Assembly: GCA_003640385.1 (NCBI GenBank)
Contig: RCAB01000687.1
Coordinates: forward strand, 1 to 26,424
From: Setaria digitata
Lineage: Eukaryota > Nematoda > Chromadorea > Rhabditida > Setariidae
Reading direction: 5' to 3'
Length of the DNA stretch: 26,424 nucleotides
The first letter of the stretch is position 1. Each line of letters opens with the position of its first letter. A program made the position numbers and the translations under genes. The notes under the pieces are model-generated. The model saw nothing but the letters and a program-made list of their open reading frames with translations. It made no database searches and was not told where the DNA came from. Of this stretch, positions 1 to 11,333 are shown one piece after another.

Positions 1-138
1 TTAGCAAGCAATGAATGGTCACAAAGAGTGATCAGATTGAGATCGGTTATTAGGAAACGACGAATCAGGAGGAAGGTACGTGATGACTGACGTCGTTGTA
101 AAAGACGGTCGAATATTATTTCTTGCCGACTATTCCAA

Positions 139-222
139 TGTGTATGTGTGTATGTGTATGTGTGTATATATATATATGTGTATGTGTGTATATATATATA
201 TGTGTGTGTGTGTGTGTATATT
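139..222. repeat. TG/TA compound microsatellite
   Basis: Alternating TG and TA dinucleotides contain two perfect copies of a 24-bp unit (154-177 and 178-201), followed by pure TG. It ends at the N at 223. Confidence 0.9.
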
Positions 223-223
223 N
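223..223. other. Single-N assembly junction
   Basis: One unresolved base directly after the microsatellite. No repeated flank is visible, so the true distance across it is unknown. Confidence 0.7.
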
Positions 224-419
224 GGTTGCATTGCACTAAATTCATATATCTTTTATCTTACATTCAACTTCTCATCTCTTGTTCACTTCTTCCAACATTT
301 TATAATTTCATGTGATTAATTTAAGAAAAAAATAATTTATCTAGGAGTAAGTAATATAGGTAATATTTTATATCACTCATTAATCAGTTTATGTTAAATG
401 ATTAAATACTTATAATTAT

Positions 420-1060
420 GATTACAGTAATAATAATGATAATAATGACGAAGCCAATGGTAGAGGTCATAGTTCTGATATTGCAATATTGATGATGCTA
501 TCACCGACTGCGTAGTGATAGCGATACGAATGATGATAATCATGACGATGAAGATCTGATCCTAATTTTGAGAGGACGTTAAAATGAAGTGAGAAATGGA
601 ACTGTACAAATGACAGCCATCACTCGTTATCATTTCATCTTTTCTTCCTTCTCTGATTATGCTTCTCGTTCTGTCTTCTCCTCTGTCTATCTTCATTTTC
701 CCTCCTCATTTTCCTTTTCTCGTTGTCTATTCGTCCTTATTTCGTCCCTGTTGGAATTTCCTACCTACCGATGATATCTGGGTGATAAAACCGTGGTTTG
801 TAACAATGATCACTACTAACAACATTAATAATATTCGTGATATGGATAGAATAAATAGTTGATAGTAGCATTGATAAGGATAATGATTATAATATTCACA
901 ATGATGTGCTAGTTAGAGTATATAAGCTGTATTAAGGAAATATAGCAGTTGATGATGGGGTTGCTTGTGAGGAATGTTGATAACGTCAGTAACAATTATG
1001 TTGATAATGATGGGAGTGTTAGTGGAAATAATGTTAATTATGATGATGATTTATGAAACA
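420..1060. repeat. Degenerate GAT/AAT trinucleotide-rich stretch with an internal pyrimidine tract
   Basis: Many interrupted TGA/GAT/AAT triplets occur at about 420-560 and 780-1060. Between them, about 637-755 is C/T-rich. Short ORFs here are products of the simple sequence. No gene is supported. Confidence 0.6.
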
Positions 1061-3785
1061 ATAGTTTCTTTTAAATAATAATAATAGTAGATTTGAATTA
1101 TGAAATGGATAATTGTATATTATTATTCTGATTACTTCTTTTTTTTTCTTTTTTGTAAATAAACATCTTTTTATCACCATCACTATTATTATTATCGTCA
1201 TCAGGTTCATTATTATCAACTCCGTATGACTAATTGCCATACCCCTTTACACAGTTTCTTCATCCTTTTTTTTTTTTTCATTTTCATTTCCTCTTTCATC
1301 GTAGCTTTTATCAGTGATTGGTTGCAATCAATTTCTGTGAAATGATTAGTCATTGAATTGACTGATATTGATCAATATGATTTTAATGGTGCATTTTTTT
1401 TTGCACATATATATTACCATTCGAACGATTTAAATGATCCTTACATGTTGATTGCTTGCTTATAGATAGATATTGATATTTTCCAAATAATTTGTAAATG
1501 ATTGTAGGTTTTACGCTTATTAATGTGTAATTGAAATGTTATTTGTACAGTTTAGATGACCGAATTGATAATTGTGTGATTTTTTTTTCTAAATTATTAT
1601 ATTTTCCTTTCTTATGATAATTTAGAGTGAATGTTGAAGAAAAAAATAAATTAAATTTAATCAGATTGAAATAGAACTCATTAAATGTAAACTATTTATT
1701 AATTATTTCAATTCGGAATCTTTTAACATCAAGTTAGCAAAAAAAAAAAAAAAGTGTTATTTTTCGCTTTCCATTCTCTCTCTCTCTCTCTCCCTTGAAG
1801 TCTGTCTTTTGCTAACTTTGAAATCTGATGAGATTAAGAATTTGACAGTAATTTCAGTTAACATAAAGTAAACTTAAAGAAATGGCTAGTTCTAACATTT
1901 TTTTCCTATTTTTCATTTGTTATTCCTTCCTAAATTTCACGAATTTTCTTTCAATTTAATGCACATGACTTGAATCTAATATTTTTTCTTCTCCTTATTA
2001 TTATTATACTTCCTTGCATTTTGCTGTTTTTCAAAAACATTACAAATTAAATACTTCCGTTAATAATTTCTTACCAATATATACTCCATACAGAAAAGTT
2101 TTGGACCGGTTTTCTTTCTCTTTCCTTTTTTTTTTGTTGCAATTTCCAGTGAACAAATTAAACTACTACCCTACGTTTTAATTGTCGTTTTATTACTTTT
2201 CTTCTCATCATTTTAATCCACATTATTTTTACTTTCTCAATTAAATGCTGTCAATCTTTTATTCTATTTTTAATTATCGTTTAATATCAGTGATAAATTT
2301 TCCCTGTTTTATTAAATTTAAATTTCTAAATTTTCAGGAAATTTTTCTTCTCAAATAATTCAGTTTAATACCAGACCATTATTCTTGAATCCTTCCCCCC
2401 AGAAAAAAAAACGAAACTTTTCATTTATTTCATCATCGCTATCTGTATGAAAATATTGATAACATTTTTCAGTAACACGAAACGGAAAATCAATTTCATT
2501 TATCATCAGTCAACTTCTGTCCCCTTCAAACTTAATTCTTTTTTTGCTTTCATTTTTTCTTTTCTTTTCATTTCTTTTCCTCTTTTTTTTTCTGCCAATT
2601 AACAAATGAATAGTATAAACTTCTTCTACTATCAAAATGTAAATATTTTCAGTACTTCACTTTTTATTAAATTACATTATACAGGAAAAGAAGAAAACAA
2701 TTTATAGCAAAAATCGATTATTAAAGAATTTAATTTTTTACAAAAAAAAAAAAAAATCACTTCACGCTTTTCAAATGTGCATACCACTCATGTATTTCAC
2801 GATTTAATGATAAATGAAGGATAAGAAAAATGTTTTACGGAAGCTTTTTGTAAAAATTTCAAAAATTCCTGTTAAATTTCATTTAATCTTTATCCTCTCT
2901 CTCTCTCTTCATCCTTCATAGATATTTAATGTTTACTGTTTACTTTCAAAATGATTATTATTATTATTTTTTTGAATATTTCTCATCGTTTTAATTTGAT
3001 TAATATTTATTGTCCATTTTTCAATTGTTAAAAAGAACTGAACGATTGTCAAACCAACAAATTTATTTTAACTTCGGTTAGTTTAATCTCTTTCGAGCGA
3101 TCATTCGAACAGCTGCCTATTTTCATTTCAAATTTTTATCCTTCTTTTTTTTTTTCTTTTTCCTGAAGTAAGGGTTTTGAACTACTACTTTTTAAAAATA
3201 TGTATAGATCAGTTTATCTGAAATATGCTTAATTTCTGTCCACATCTTTCATTTCAGATAAGTATCTAATAAATATCAACGATCATTTCATATATTTTTT
3301 TCTTTTCCTTTTTTCCTTATCTTTAATTACAAAACAAAAAAAAAAAAAAGAGAAAAATTATTCTCCGCATATTCTTCAGCCTGACTAATAACTTTTACCA
3401 AAATATCATCCAGTAAGATGCGAGAAAAGTAAATTAAAATGAAATTTGAAATTCATAAGCCAGTAGAAAACTGCTGGATGTATAGTTCTAAATGTTTAAC
3501 AATTTATTAAATTTATGATTTTAAACGCACATTTTGTTGAATTATTTGTATAAACAGATGTGACGAATATCCTTTTGCAATTGAAAACGAAATAATTCCT
3601 CGCGAAAATGATGCAATAAAAGAAAAAAACAAAAAAAAAAAAAAAAAAATGAAAAAGAAAACAAATGGAAAAAAAAGGAAGAGGAAGAGAAAAAAAAAAA
3701 AAAAAAAAATGAAACAGAAAAATATGCGAAGTTCATATTGGTTAGTTTCGTTTAACAAATAACTTATGTTAAACAATAAATCATA
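1061..3785. other. Non-coding AT-rich DNA, strongly T/C-biased on this strand
   Basis: No ORF with protein-like composition. About 1740-3350 is rich in T and C, with CT repeats near 1773-1792 and 2895-2908 and many T8-T10 runs. It ends in A-rich and GA-rich runs. Could be distal upstream DNA; nothing more is supported. Confidence 0.6.
3622..3719. repeat. Long A/G-rich tract with A19 and A20 runs
   Basis: An almost pure purine stretch includes A19 (3631-3649) and A20 (3690-3709) with a GGAAGAGGAAGAG patch between them. The antisense Phe-rich ORFs are artefacts of it. Confidence 0.85.
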
Positions 3786-3786
3786 N
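3786..3786. other. Single-N assembly junction
   Basis: An isolated N with no repeated flank that I can see. Continuity across it is not assured. Confidence 0.7.
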
Positions 3787-6062
3787 GGTAAAATGGTGAG
3801 AGTGGCCTGTAATTTTTAATATTTTTATTGCTACCTGTTACATTTATTATTTATGCAATATTTTAAATTTTTTTTCTTCGTTTTTTAAATCTATTTAAAT
3901 ATTTCACTACGATTTATCGTTTGTGTTCATTTACACAAAAGAAAGGAAAAAAAAAATTTTTTTGAATGCTTCATTGATACCTTTATCATTTTGAAAAATA
4001 AACAAAATTATAAGTTAAAAAAAAAAAATGTGATGGTTAAAATTATGTCAGTTAAAATATACTTTTTGTATCACATCAGTGTAATCACGTGATATGAATA
4101 TTTTTCCAGTGTGATAATTTCTGCTCTTCCGTCATCAAATTTATCAGTATCATATTTCGTGGAGTTAAAGTTGTTATTCTTGACTAACATTATAATTATC
4201 AATTGTTGTCACTGAGTGTTAGACCATTATTATGACTATTATTTGTTACTACTAATTATTGCAGTTACCATTAATAACGATAATTGCTACTGATATTGTT
4301 TATTTATTTATTATTTACCAATATTGTTGTTTATTTCGCCTATATTTTCTTTTTTTTTCTCCTCCCTCATATCAGTTCGGTTCAGTATTGTCCGTAGGAG
4401 AAGTGAAATATAAAAATAAACTTTTCCTATAATCTAATTTTAATCGACAATTGCGAAATAATTGAATATTTCATAGACTGAAAAATAATTTGTAAATTTA
4501 TATCATATTTGATTTAAAATGAAGAGGAGTTAGTTTAAAATATGTGAGTTTTATGCTGGAAAACTAATAATGTTTTATTATATTTGTTCTGAAACACCTA
4601 TGATTTAATGATTTACAAAATAGCACTTTTTTTATTCATTTTTTAAAATTTTAGGTTATTATTATTATTGTAAAATCCCTATCCCTTTACAGCTATTACT
4701 TTTTCGTATGAAGGAAAAGTTTTTTTTTTGCAATTACTTTATTATAATATATGATTATCAGTGTTTTTTTTTTGTTGCTCTGCTTGCAGTATAGGATTAC
4801 GGAGAATATTTGAGAAGTTTTAATATCACTATTATATATAATTAGTTCATAATTAAATCCAATTATTAAGTGGTTTGAGTTTTCTTTTCAATCTTGAAGA
4901 TTTAATTCGAAGTTGGCATTCAATTAAGGTAATTTATGAGAAAAGTTCCTTTAGGATCGTAATCTGCTGCTGACAATTTATGTTGTAAATATGTTGTATG
5001 GATAATTTTGATAAAACGGAAAGTTTAAAAATTAAAAAATAATTACTGAAAGCTAAAAATTATGTTTATAAATTATTTTTTTTTTCCTTTTTTGATGATA
5101 GTTTTGTAAGAAAAAAGCATAAATTTTCATGTTTTTAATATAATGTGTGCAAAATATATGTGCTATGAGATAGTTATATCAGTTCAGTTATTGAGTTTTA
5201 AAGTGCTTTGATGGGATATAATTTGAAATTTTTTGAAAATATCATTAACAAGCTATTAGATATGAAAATGATTAAAAACAAAACTGGTTATGGTGAAAGG
5301 GAAAATTAATTTTGAAATGATCATTTAATTCAATTAGATTACTATATATGTTGCATGATTAATAAGTATTGCTTGTCGATTTTTTGCAATATAATTGCTG
5401 TTATACCAGTCATAAATTGTAATTATTTTAACTAATATTTAATGGAGGAGATAATTTTTTTTTTTATGAATATATATAATAAGGCTAATTACATTTTAAA
5501 TTTTATTTGAAAATATCATTTTTATCCTAAAAATATTCTTTACATCATCTTGCTAATTATCGTTAATCACAAATAATACGAAATTCCATTAATTGTGTTT
5601 CTAATTTTGTTTACAGTGATTTATTTATGTTTAAAAATTTCCGAATCAGTTCATACACTTTTTATTTCATAAATAATTTTTCAAAAAAAAAAATAAGTTA
5701 TCCAACTGTTCAATAAATTTTAATCGTATCGTTCTTCTTTTTCTTCTCCTTACTTTTATTATTATTATTACTATCATTATTTTTGCTATTGTTGCTCTCA
5801 TTACTATTTTTTTCATAGAAAGAGAGAATTCTTTTAAATTTGCTATCTTCACCAAAATGCACTAATGATTTTGATCATTAAATTATCCTTATTAATTTAA
5901 AATAGATATTCATTTTTACTGTATGGCTATTTTTTCTTCAAATTGCATTTTGAATATTATTGTAGTTATTAATTTATCATCTACGTAACGATAATAATGA
6001 TAATTTAGAGGCTTTTTTTTCGCCTGTTCTCTCTGTTTTTTCATAATTTTTTTTTTTTTTTT
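3787..6062. other. Non-coding AT-rich DNA
   Basis: Scattered ATT/TTA triplets and T or A runs, no protein-like ORF on either strand and no structured RNA that I can recognise. Confidence 0.6.
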
Positions 6063-6257
6063 GATAAATATAAAATATATAATAATATTCTTTAAAATGT
6101 ATTTAAAATGAAATTTTAAGCAATTTTTCATAATTTATGATTGCTAAATTTGGTATAGCNGATAAATATAAAATATATAATAATATTCTTTAAAATGTAT
6201 TTTAAATGAAATTTTAAGCAATTTTTCATAATTTATGATTGCTAAATTTGGTATAGC
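6063..6257. repeat. 97-bp direct duplication across an N (6160)
   Basis: 6063-6159 and 6161-6257 are the same length and identical apart from one substitution (A in the first copy, T in the second). The copies are separated only by N, which points to an unmerged contig overlap. Confidence 0.93.
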
Positions 6258-6818
6258 AACATGGAAATGTTATAGAAATTTTTGGGCCATCAATTATTAC
6301 AAATTTAGGAAGAAAAAGTGATGGAAATATGTTAATTCATATAATTGTGGACGATTTCATGTAGTGAAAAAGAAAATAAAAAATAATTGGATTGAATGAA
6401 TTCTGCCTAAATTCAGCTGCAAAAAATTATCCACGTAATTTGATCTTTTTATTTACTTATTTTTTCCATTTACATTATTTGATATTTACATTCTTAGGTT
6501 TTGTTCAAAATATTACAGTATATATATATATATGAATGCTAGATTTTATTACAATAGATTAAATTGATAAATTGGCTGGCTAATGTTATTGATTGATTAT
6601 ATAAATCTACCATTTACTTTGTATATGTAAATGTGACTTTTTAATTTTAATTAAATTAAAAACAAAAAAAAAACGAAAAAATTATAGAAAAGTTAATGCT
6701 GATGATTACGAAGATAATAGATGATAGTAGTGATAACGACAATGCTAATGTTATTGATTGATTAGATAATGATGAGGATGATAACAGTGATGATGTTGAT
6801 TGTGTAGATGATGATGAT
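6258..6818. other. Non-coding AT-rich DNA with a GAT-rich end
   Basis: A TA microsatellite near 6519-6532. From about 6695 the sequence becomes a degenerate GAT/TGA tract that runs into the next duplicated block. No gene seen. Confidence 0.6.
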
Positions 6819-7059
6819 GATAAGGATGGTAAGTGTTGGCAACAGTGATAGTGATGATAATATCGTTATTATTATTAGTATTGTTTTTTTTTTTTTATTA
6901 AAAGATTAGCTATTTAAAAAATTAAAATTTAATAAAAACNGATAAGGATGGTAAGTGTTGGCAACAGTGATAGTGATGATGATATTGTTATTCTTATTAG
7001 TATTGTTTTTTTTTTTATTAAAAGATTAGCTATTTAAAAAATTAAAATTTAATAAAAAC
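6819..7059. repeat. About 120-bp direct duplication across an N (6940)
   Basis: 6819-6939 (121 bp) and 6941-7059 (119 bp) match except for three substitutions and a T-run of 13 versus 11. The copies abut the single N on both sides. Confidence 0.93.
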
Positions 7060-8100
7060 GCATTCCCCTTAATTTAATTTTTCCTTCTTAACAGTTTTTT
7101 TTATTTGCTTTTTTCATTTTTTGATTTTTTTCTCTCCGAATCAACAAAAATTGCAGGAACACTTTTTTTTTTCTCTTTGAAATCGTAAAATTTTGAAAGA
7201 AAAAAAAGAGGTGAAAAATTTCCTTTTTGCCAAAAATGATCATATCAAGGTTTTTCATCTAATATTATCTTTTTTTTAATTTTTTTGAATTTTTTTTTTA
7301 AACTCCTTATTTTATTGGAATGTTACAGTTTTAGTATACTGCAGCATTAATTTGTGTTTTTTTTTTTTCTCTCTCTCTCTTTGTCAGTCTAAGATTTATT
7401 TGTTCGTTCCAAATTTTCATAAGACATATTTTATCCTCTTTGAAGTACTACTACAGGTATGTTAAGTGAAACACAACAAAATAAGTAGTGCTGTACTGAG
7501 ATCCTTAAATAAATAGAACATATTTAAAAAAAAAAAAATTATATATAAATATTTATAATAATTTGAATTTGATAATTTATTTTTCCTTTTTTTTTTTAAA
7601 TATAATATTTGAATTTTGATAAAATGTTATTAATTTTGATTAAATGCTAAATGATTTGCTCATTCTCAAATATAACTGATTATTTTAGTTTGTTTTCTTT
7701 CTTTTCTTTTTGAGACCATTTCAAATCATGGAATTTAATTATTTCAGATATTATTATCTCTTTCAGTCTTGAAAAAAAATAAAAAATTACTTCTAACAAA
7801 GGCTTAGAGAAACAAGAGATTAAAAATAATTATCACTGACTGATAAAGACAGAAGAACGATGCAGAAGAGCAATCGTTTTTGCCAAAAAAAGAAATTAGA
7901 AATGATTTTGCTACTTTTATTGTTCATTCTTGTCAAATAATTTGCATACTTTGGAACGACGATTAAATTTCTTTGAGTTCATTGTCACATCATTTTTTTT
8001 TTCTTTTTTCTTACTTCTTCTTACACTCTTTCGTCTTCGTCTGATCCAATCCTTTTTTCGTTTCATTATTGCATTGTCGTTATCGTTATATCGCTTGACA
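7060..8100. other. Non-coding AT-rich DNA
   Basis: T runs, a CT repeat near 7370 and A-rich stretches. The long reverse-strand ORFs reaching in from 8100-8478 are low-complexity and are not accepted as genes. Confidence 0.55.
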
Positions 8101-8400
8101 ATAATAATAATGAGAAATGATGTGGATGATGATGCGACTGTTAATGATGATAATGATGTAGGTAACGATGGTGTGATAATGTTGTTGATGACAGTTGATA
8201 ACTGAATGATAATAATATGGATGATGGTAAATGGATGACGAGTATGTGACGGGTAACAGTGATAACTGATTGATGATAGTGATGATGATGATGATGCAGA
8301 TATATGTCGATATAGGATGACAATGGTGTGAGAGATTATATGAGTGGTGAAAGAGATAACTGTATGATGATAATGATAGCTGATATAAGATATTGGTACT
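8101..8400. repeat. Degenerate GAT trinucleotide array
   Basis: About 300 bp dominated by GAT/TGA/AAT triplets with many interruptions. Because stop triplets fall mostly in one frame, the other frames and the antisense strand stay open and give false Ile/Ser/His-rich ORFs of up to 166 residues. Confidence 0.75.
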
Positions 8401-8559
8401 GGTAAGGAAGATAACACTAATACAGCATAAAAAGATCGAATTTGTTTTGTTATGAGAGAAAAAAAGATTTACTTTCATGTAAGTTATTAGGTAGAAAGGT
8501 GGTGAAATTTTAATTCTAAAATTAATTTAAAAAAAAAACATGTATTTTTTAAAATAAAT

Positions 8560-8632
8560 AAAGAAAAAGGAGGAGGAGAAGAAGAAGGTGAAGGAGGAGG
8601 AAGAAAATGATGAGAAGAAGATGGACTGAAAA
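8560..8632. repeat. Polypurine GGA/GAA tract upstream of the MIF4G gene
   Basis: Almost only A and G, with GGAGGAGGAG and GAAGAAGAAG blocks, about 360-430 bp before the ATG. It could affect promoter structure or be simple repeat DNA. No function is shown. Confidence 0.7.
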
Positions 8633-8850
8633 GATTTTCAAATCTTTTTTCTCTTTTAAAGAAATCTCTATCATCAATGGAAGGAATAGTTCATTTAGCC
8701 TATTATATATATAATCGTTTTTTTTTTTCGATATTTTTGCGTTAATAAAAGGGCAAAAAATTGTAATTAATTATTTTGGAAATGTAATTTAATTGCAGTA
8801 AATGATGAAATTAATTGGTTGCTTAAATAATTAATACTATGAAATATTTC

Positions 8851-8991
8851 AGGGCGGAAGGCTGGTGGTATCAGGTAGATTGTTAAAAACGAAAAAAGGA
8901 AAAAAAAAAATAACGAATACTACTATTACTACTATATTACTATATTAATAGTAATAATAATAATAGAATAATAATTAAACGATAAAGTAAA
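8851..8991 (+). promoter_or_regulatory. Possible trans-splice acceptor and 5'UTR of the MIF4G gene
   Basis: The sequence AATATTTCAG ends at 8852, followed by a 139-nt leader before the ATG. It resembles a nematode acceptor and could take a spliced leader or end a 5'UTR intron. The leader itself contains a possible donor (ATCAG|GTAGAT at 8874-8875), so the 5' structure is uncertain. No promoter element is recognisable. Confidence 0.4.
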
Positions 8992-9103
8992 ATGACAAGT
9001 AACGTAACCGTAACCGGAACCGGAGCAGCAACAATAACAGCTTCTGAACGCCGTTCCAAAAGACCCTCAACCCGACCCGCGCTCCAAATTTACCGTCCTC
9101 CTG
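8992..9103 (+). CDS. MIF4G gene, coding exon 1
   Basis: ATG at 8992 is the first ATG after the acceptor-like site at 8852 and opens a clearly GC-richer stretch. It encodes a Thr/Ala-rich start followed by ERRSKRPSTRP and LQIYRPPG. The donor is G|GTAAAT after the first base of a Gly codon (phase 1). The basic patch plus IYRPP could be a short binding motif; I do not recognise its partner. Confidence 0.8.
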
Positions 9104-10406
9104 GTAAATTTCTTTTTTTTTTTTTTTGTTCAATTTTTCAATTTTTCTGATTTAATTAATTTATTAAATAATGGAAAAAAAATCTATATTTTGAAGAATT
9201 GGGAATTTTCATTTTTTTTTTTTTGAATCATTGAATAATTCTTTTTTGAAATTTATTTTGAAATTCTCAACATTTGCTATGCTATATTAATGTGTGTATG
9301 CATATGTATACGATATATGCATTAATTTTTATTGAAAAATTTTAAATGTTTTTAAAAATTTTAAATTTTAAGGCAGTATTATACGGGTATAATGTAATAA
9401 TATGATACAGAGGAATTTTTATTCTTTTTTTAACTAATTTCATATAATAATTTCTAGGAATTAGGTCCTAATTCCTAGAAACTATCATTTCTTTATATAA
9501 TTCTATTTTTAAGTTTTATATTATTTCTTTATCATTTCTTTATACAATTCTATTTTTAAGTTTTATATTATCTTCTGAAGAAAAGAATGATGTTGAATTA
9601 TAGTTCTGATTTTATCACTAACTCCTTTATCAAATATCATTGAAATTTACCCGTTTATATTTTCGTATCTTCCAACTATTACTTTTAAAATATTTAAAAT
9701 AAAATATAAAGTATATGCATCATTTCATTGATTTAAGCTGCTGTTAAAATGGTTTTTAAAAAAAAAGAAAACAATAATTACAAAAGCAAAGATAAATAAT
9801 AGAAATATGATTTATCACTGAAAATATAATGGCAAATTATAATCTTATCATTTTATCATAAACATTGATTGTAAATTCTCTAATTTAAGCAAAAAAAAAT
9901 TCTTTTCCGCTTTTTTTAAAAACATTTTCAGCAATTCATTTTACCGATTTTTTTCAAATATTTACTTTTCTACTTTGTTGATGTGAATGACTTTCTATTC
10001 TTTAAAATATTTATTCTTCCACCGTTTCAAAATATTTAATTTTCACTTTTTTTAAAACACTTAATCCTTCGTATTTTTTCAAACACTTGAACTTTTTACT
10101 CTTTTGAAATATTTCAGACTCATTTTTTGAATATTTTCAAATTTCCAACTTTTTTGAATTATCTAATTTTGCATCTTTTTAAAGTAGTTTTTTTTTTTTT
10201 TTTTTTTTTTCTAATTTGAAGAAACTAAATTTATCTTTTTATTCTTTATCTTGATGTTACGTCCTTTTTTTTCTTTTTTTTCCTCTCGTCAAATATTTTG
10301 TAAAATGGTTGGTTTATATAGCAATGACACCAACTGGTACACTAAAATCTAAAATATCATATGTACATGTACAGACTAGTAGACAGACTCGCACACACAC
10401 ATATAC

Positions 10407-10469
<63 letters not shown>

Positions 10470-11299
10470 TCATTTAGACTTCTTTTTCAAGAGCTTCTAA
10501 CTTTGCCTACAGTTTATTTGCCGAGTGGTAGTCTATAAAAATCATCATTATATCAAACATATTAAGTAGGAAAAAAAAGGAGAAAAAAAGCCAATTTAAT
10601 TTACCTACTAAGTAATTTATGTACTGATTTATCGTATTTCACCCACTACTAATTTTATAGTATAATAAATAGAGCATTTATTGACTACTAGAAAGTTCAT
10701 TTTAGCCAGTCACCTAATTTTATGGTAATTCCTAACGGAATTATATCAGTAATATAAATTAATTCATCTGTAGTAAAGGAAAAATATCTTTCAGTTAATT
10801 AGTATATGATTAAATTTTTAGTGCTGTAGTAGAATTATAGCAAAAGGAAAAAAAAAAAAAGATTTATAATTAAAAAGCTGAAATTTTTGAAAATTTAGCT
10901 ATGAGTTAAAATTGTTTTTATGATTATTTTTAAAACAAATAACACTAGTAAATCACAAAATAATAGATTAATAAAATGGAAATTCCAAATATGAATTTGT
11001 TAAAATTATTGCTTGTATTTTCTTCTTTCTTTTCTTAAAAAAAAGAAAAAAAAATGAAAAATGAAAATGAAAGCGAATAAAATTTAAAATTCATTTAGTC
11101 GAACATGTACTGAATTAATCAATTTTAATTTTCTTTCAATAAAAGACATGTATTATGAGAGAAATTCAAAAAAAAAAAAAAAAATTAAATAGAAAATCAA
11201 ATATTACTGTATCATTTTCACATTAATTGAAAACATGAGAGGAAAATGTGGTATTGGAATTCAAATTTTCAGTGTTTGTTTACCGTTTGCCGATAATCT

Positions 11300-11333
<34 letters not shown>

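Noticed and set aside
3513..3776. Reverse-strand Phe-rich ORFs
   Set aside because: Produced by the A19/A20 purine tract; no protein-like composition.
7917..8478. Long reverse-strand ORFs (up to 166 codons) and an overlapping forward ORF
   Set aside because: They translate a degenerate GAT/ATC triplet array into Ser/His/Ile/Tyr-rich sequence with no domain, and several frames are open at once, as expected for simple repeats.
10309..10500. ORF across the TA array
   Set aside because: Ile-Tyr repeats are the translation of TA dinucleotides.
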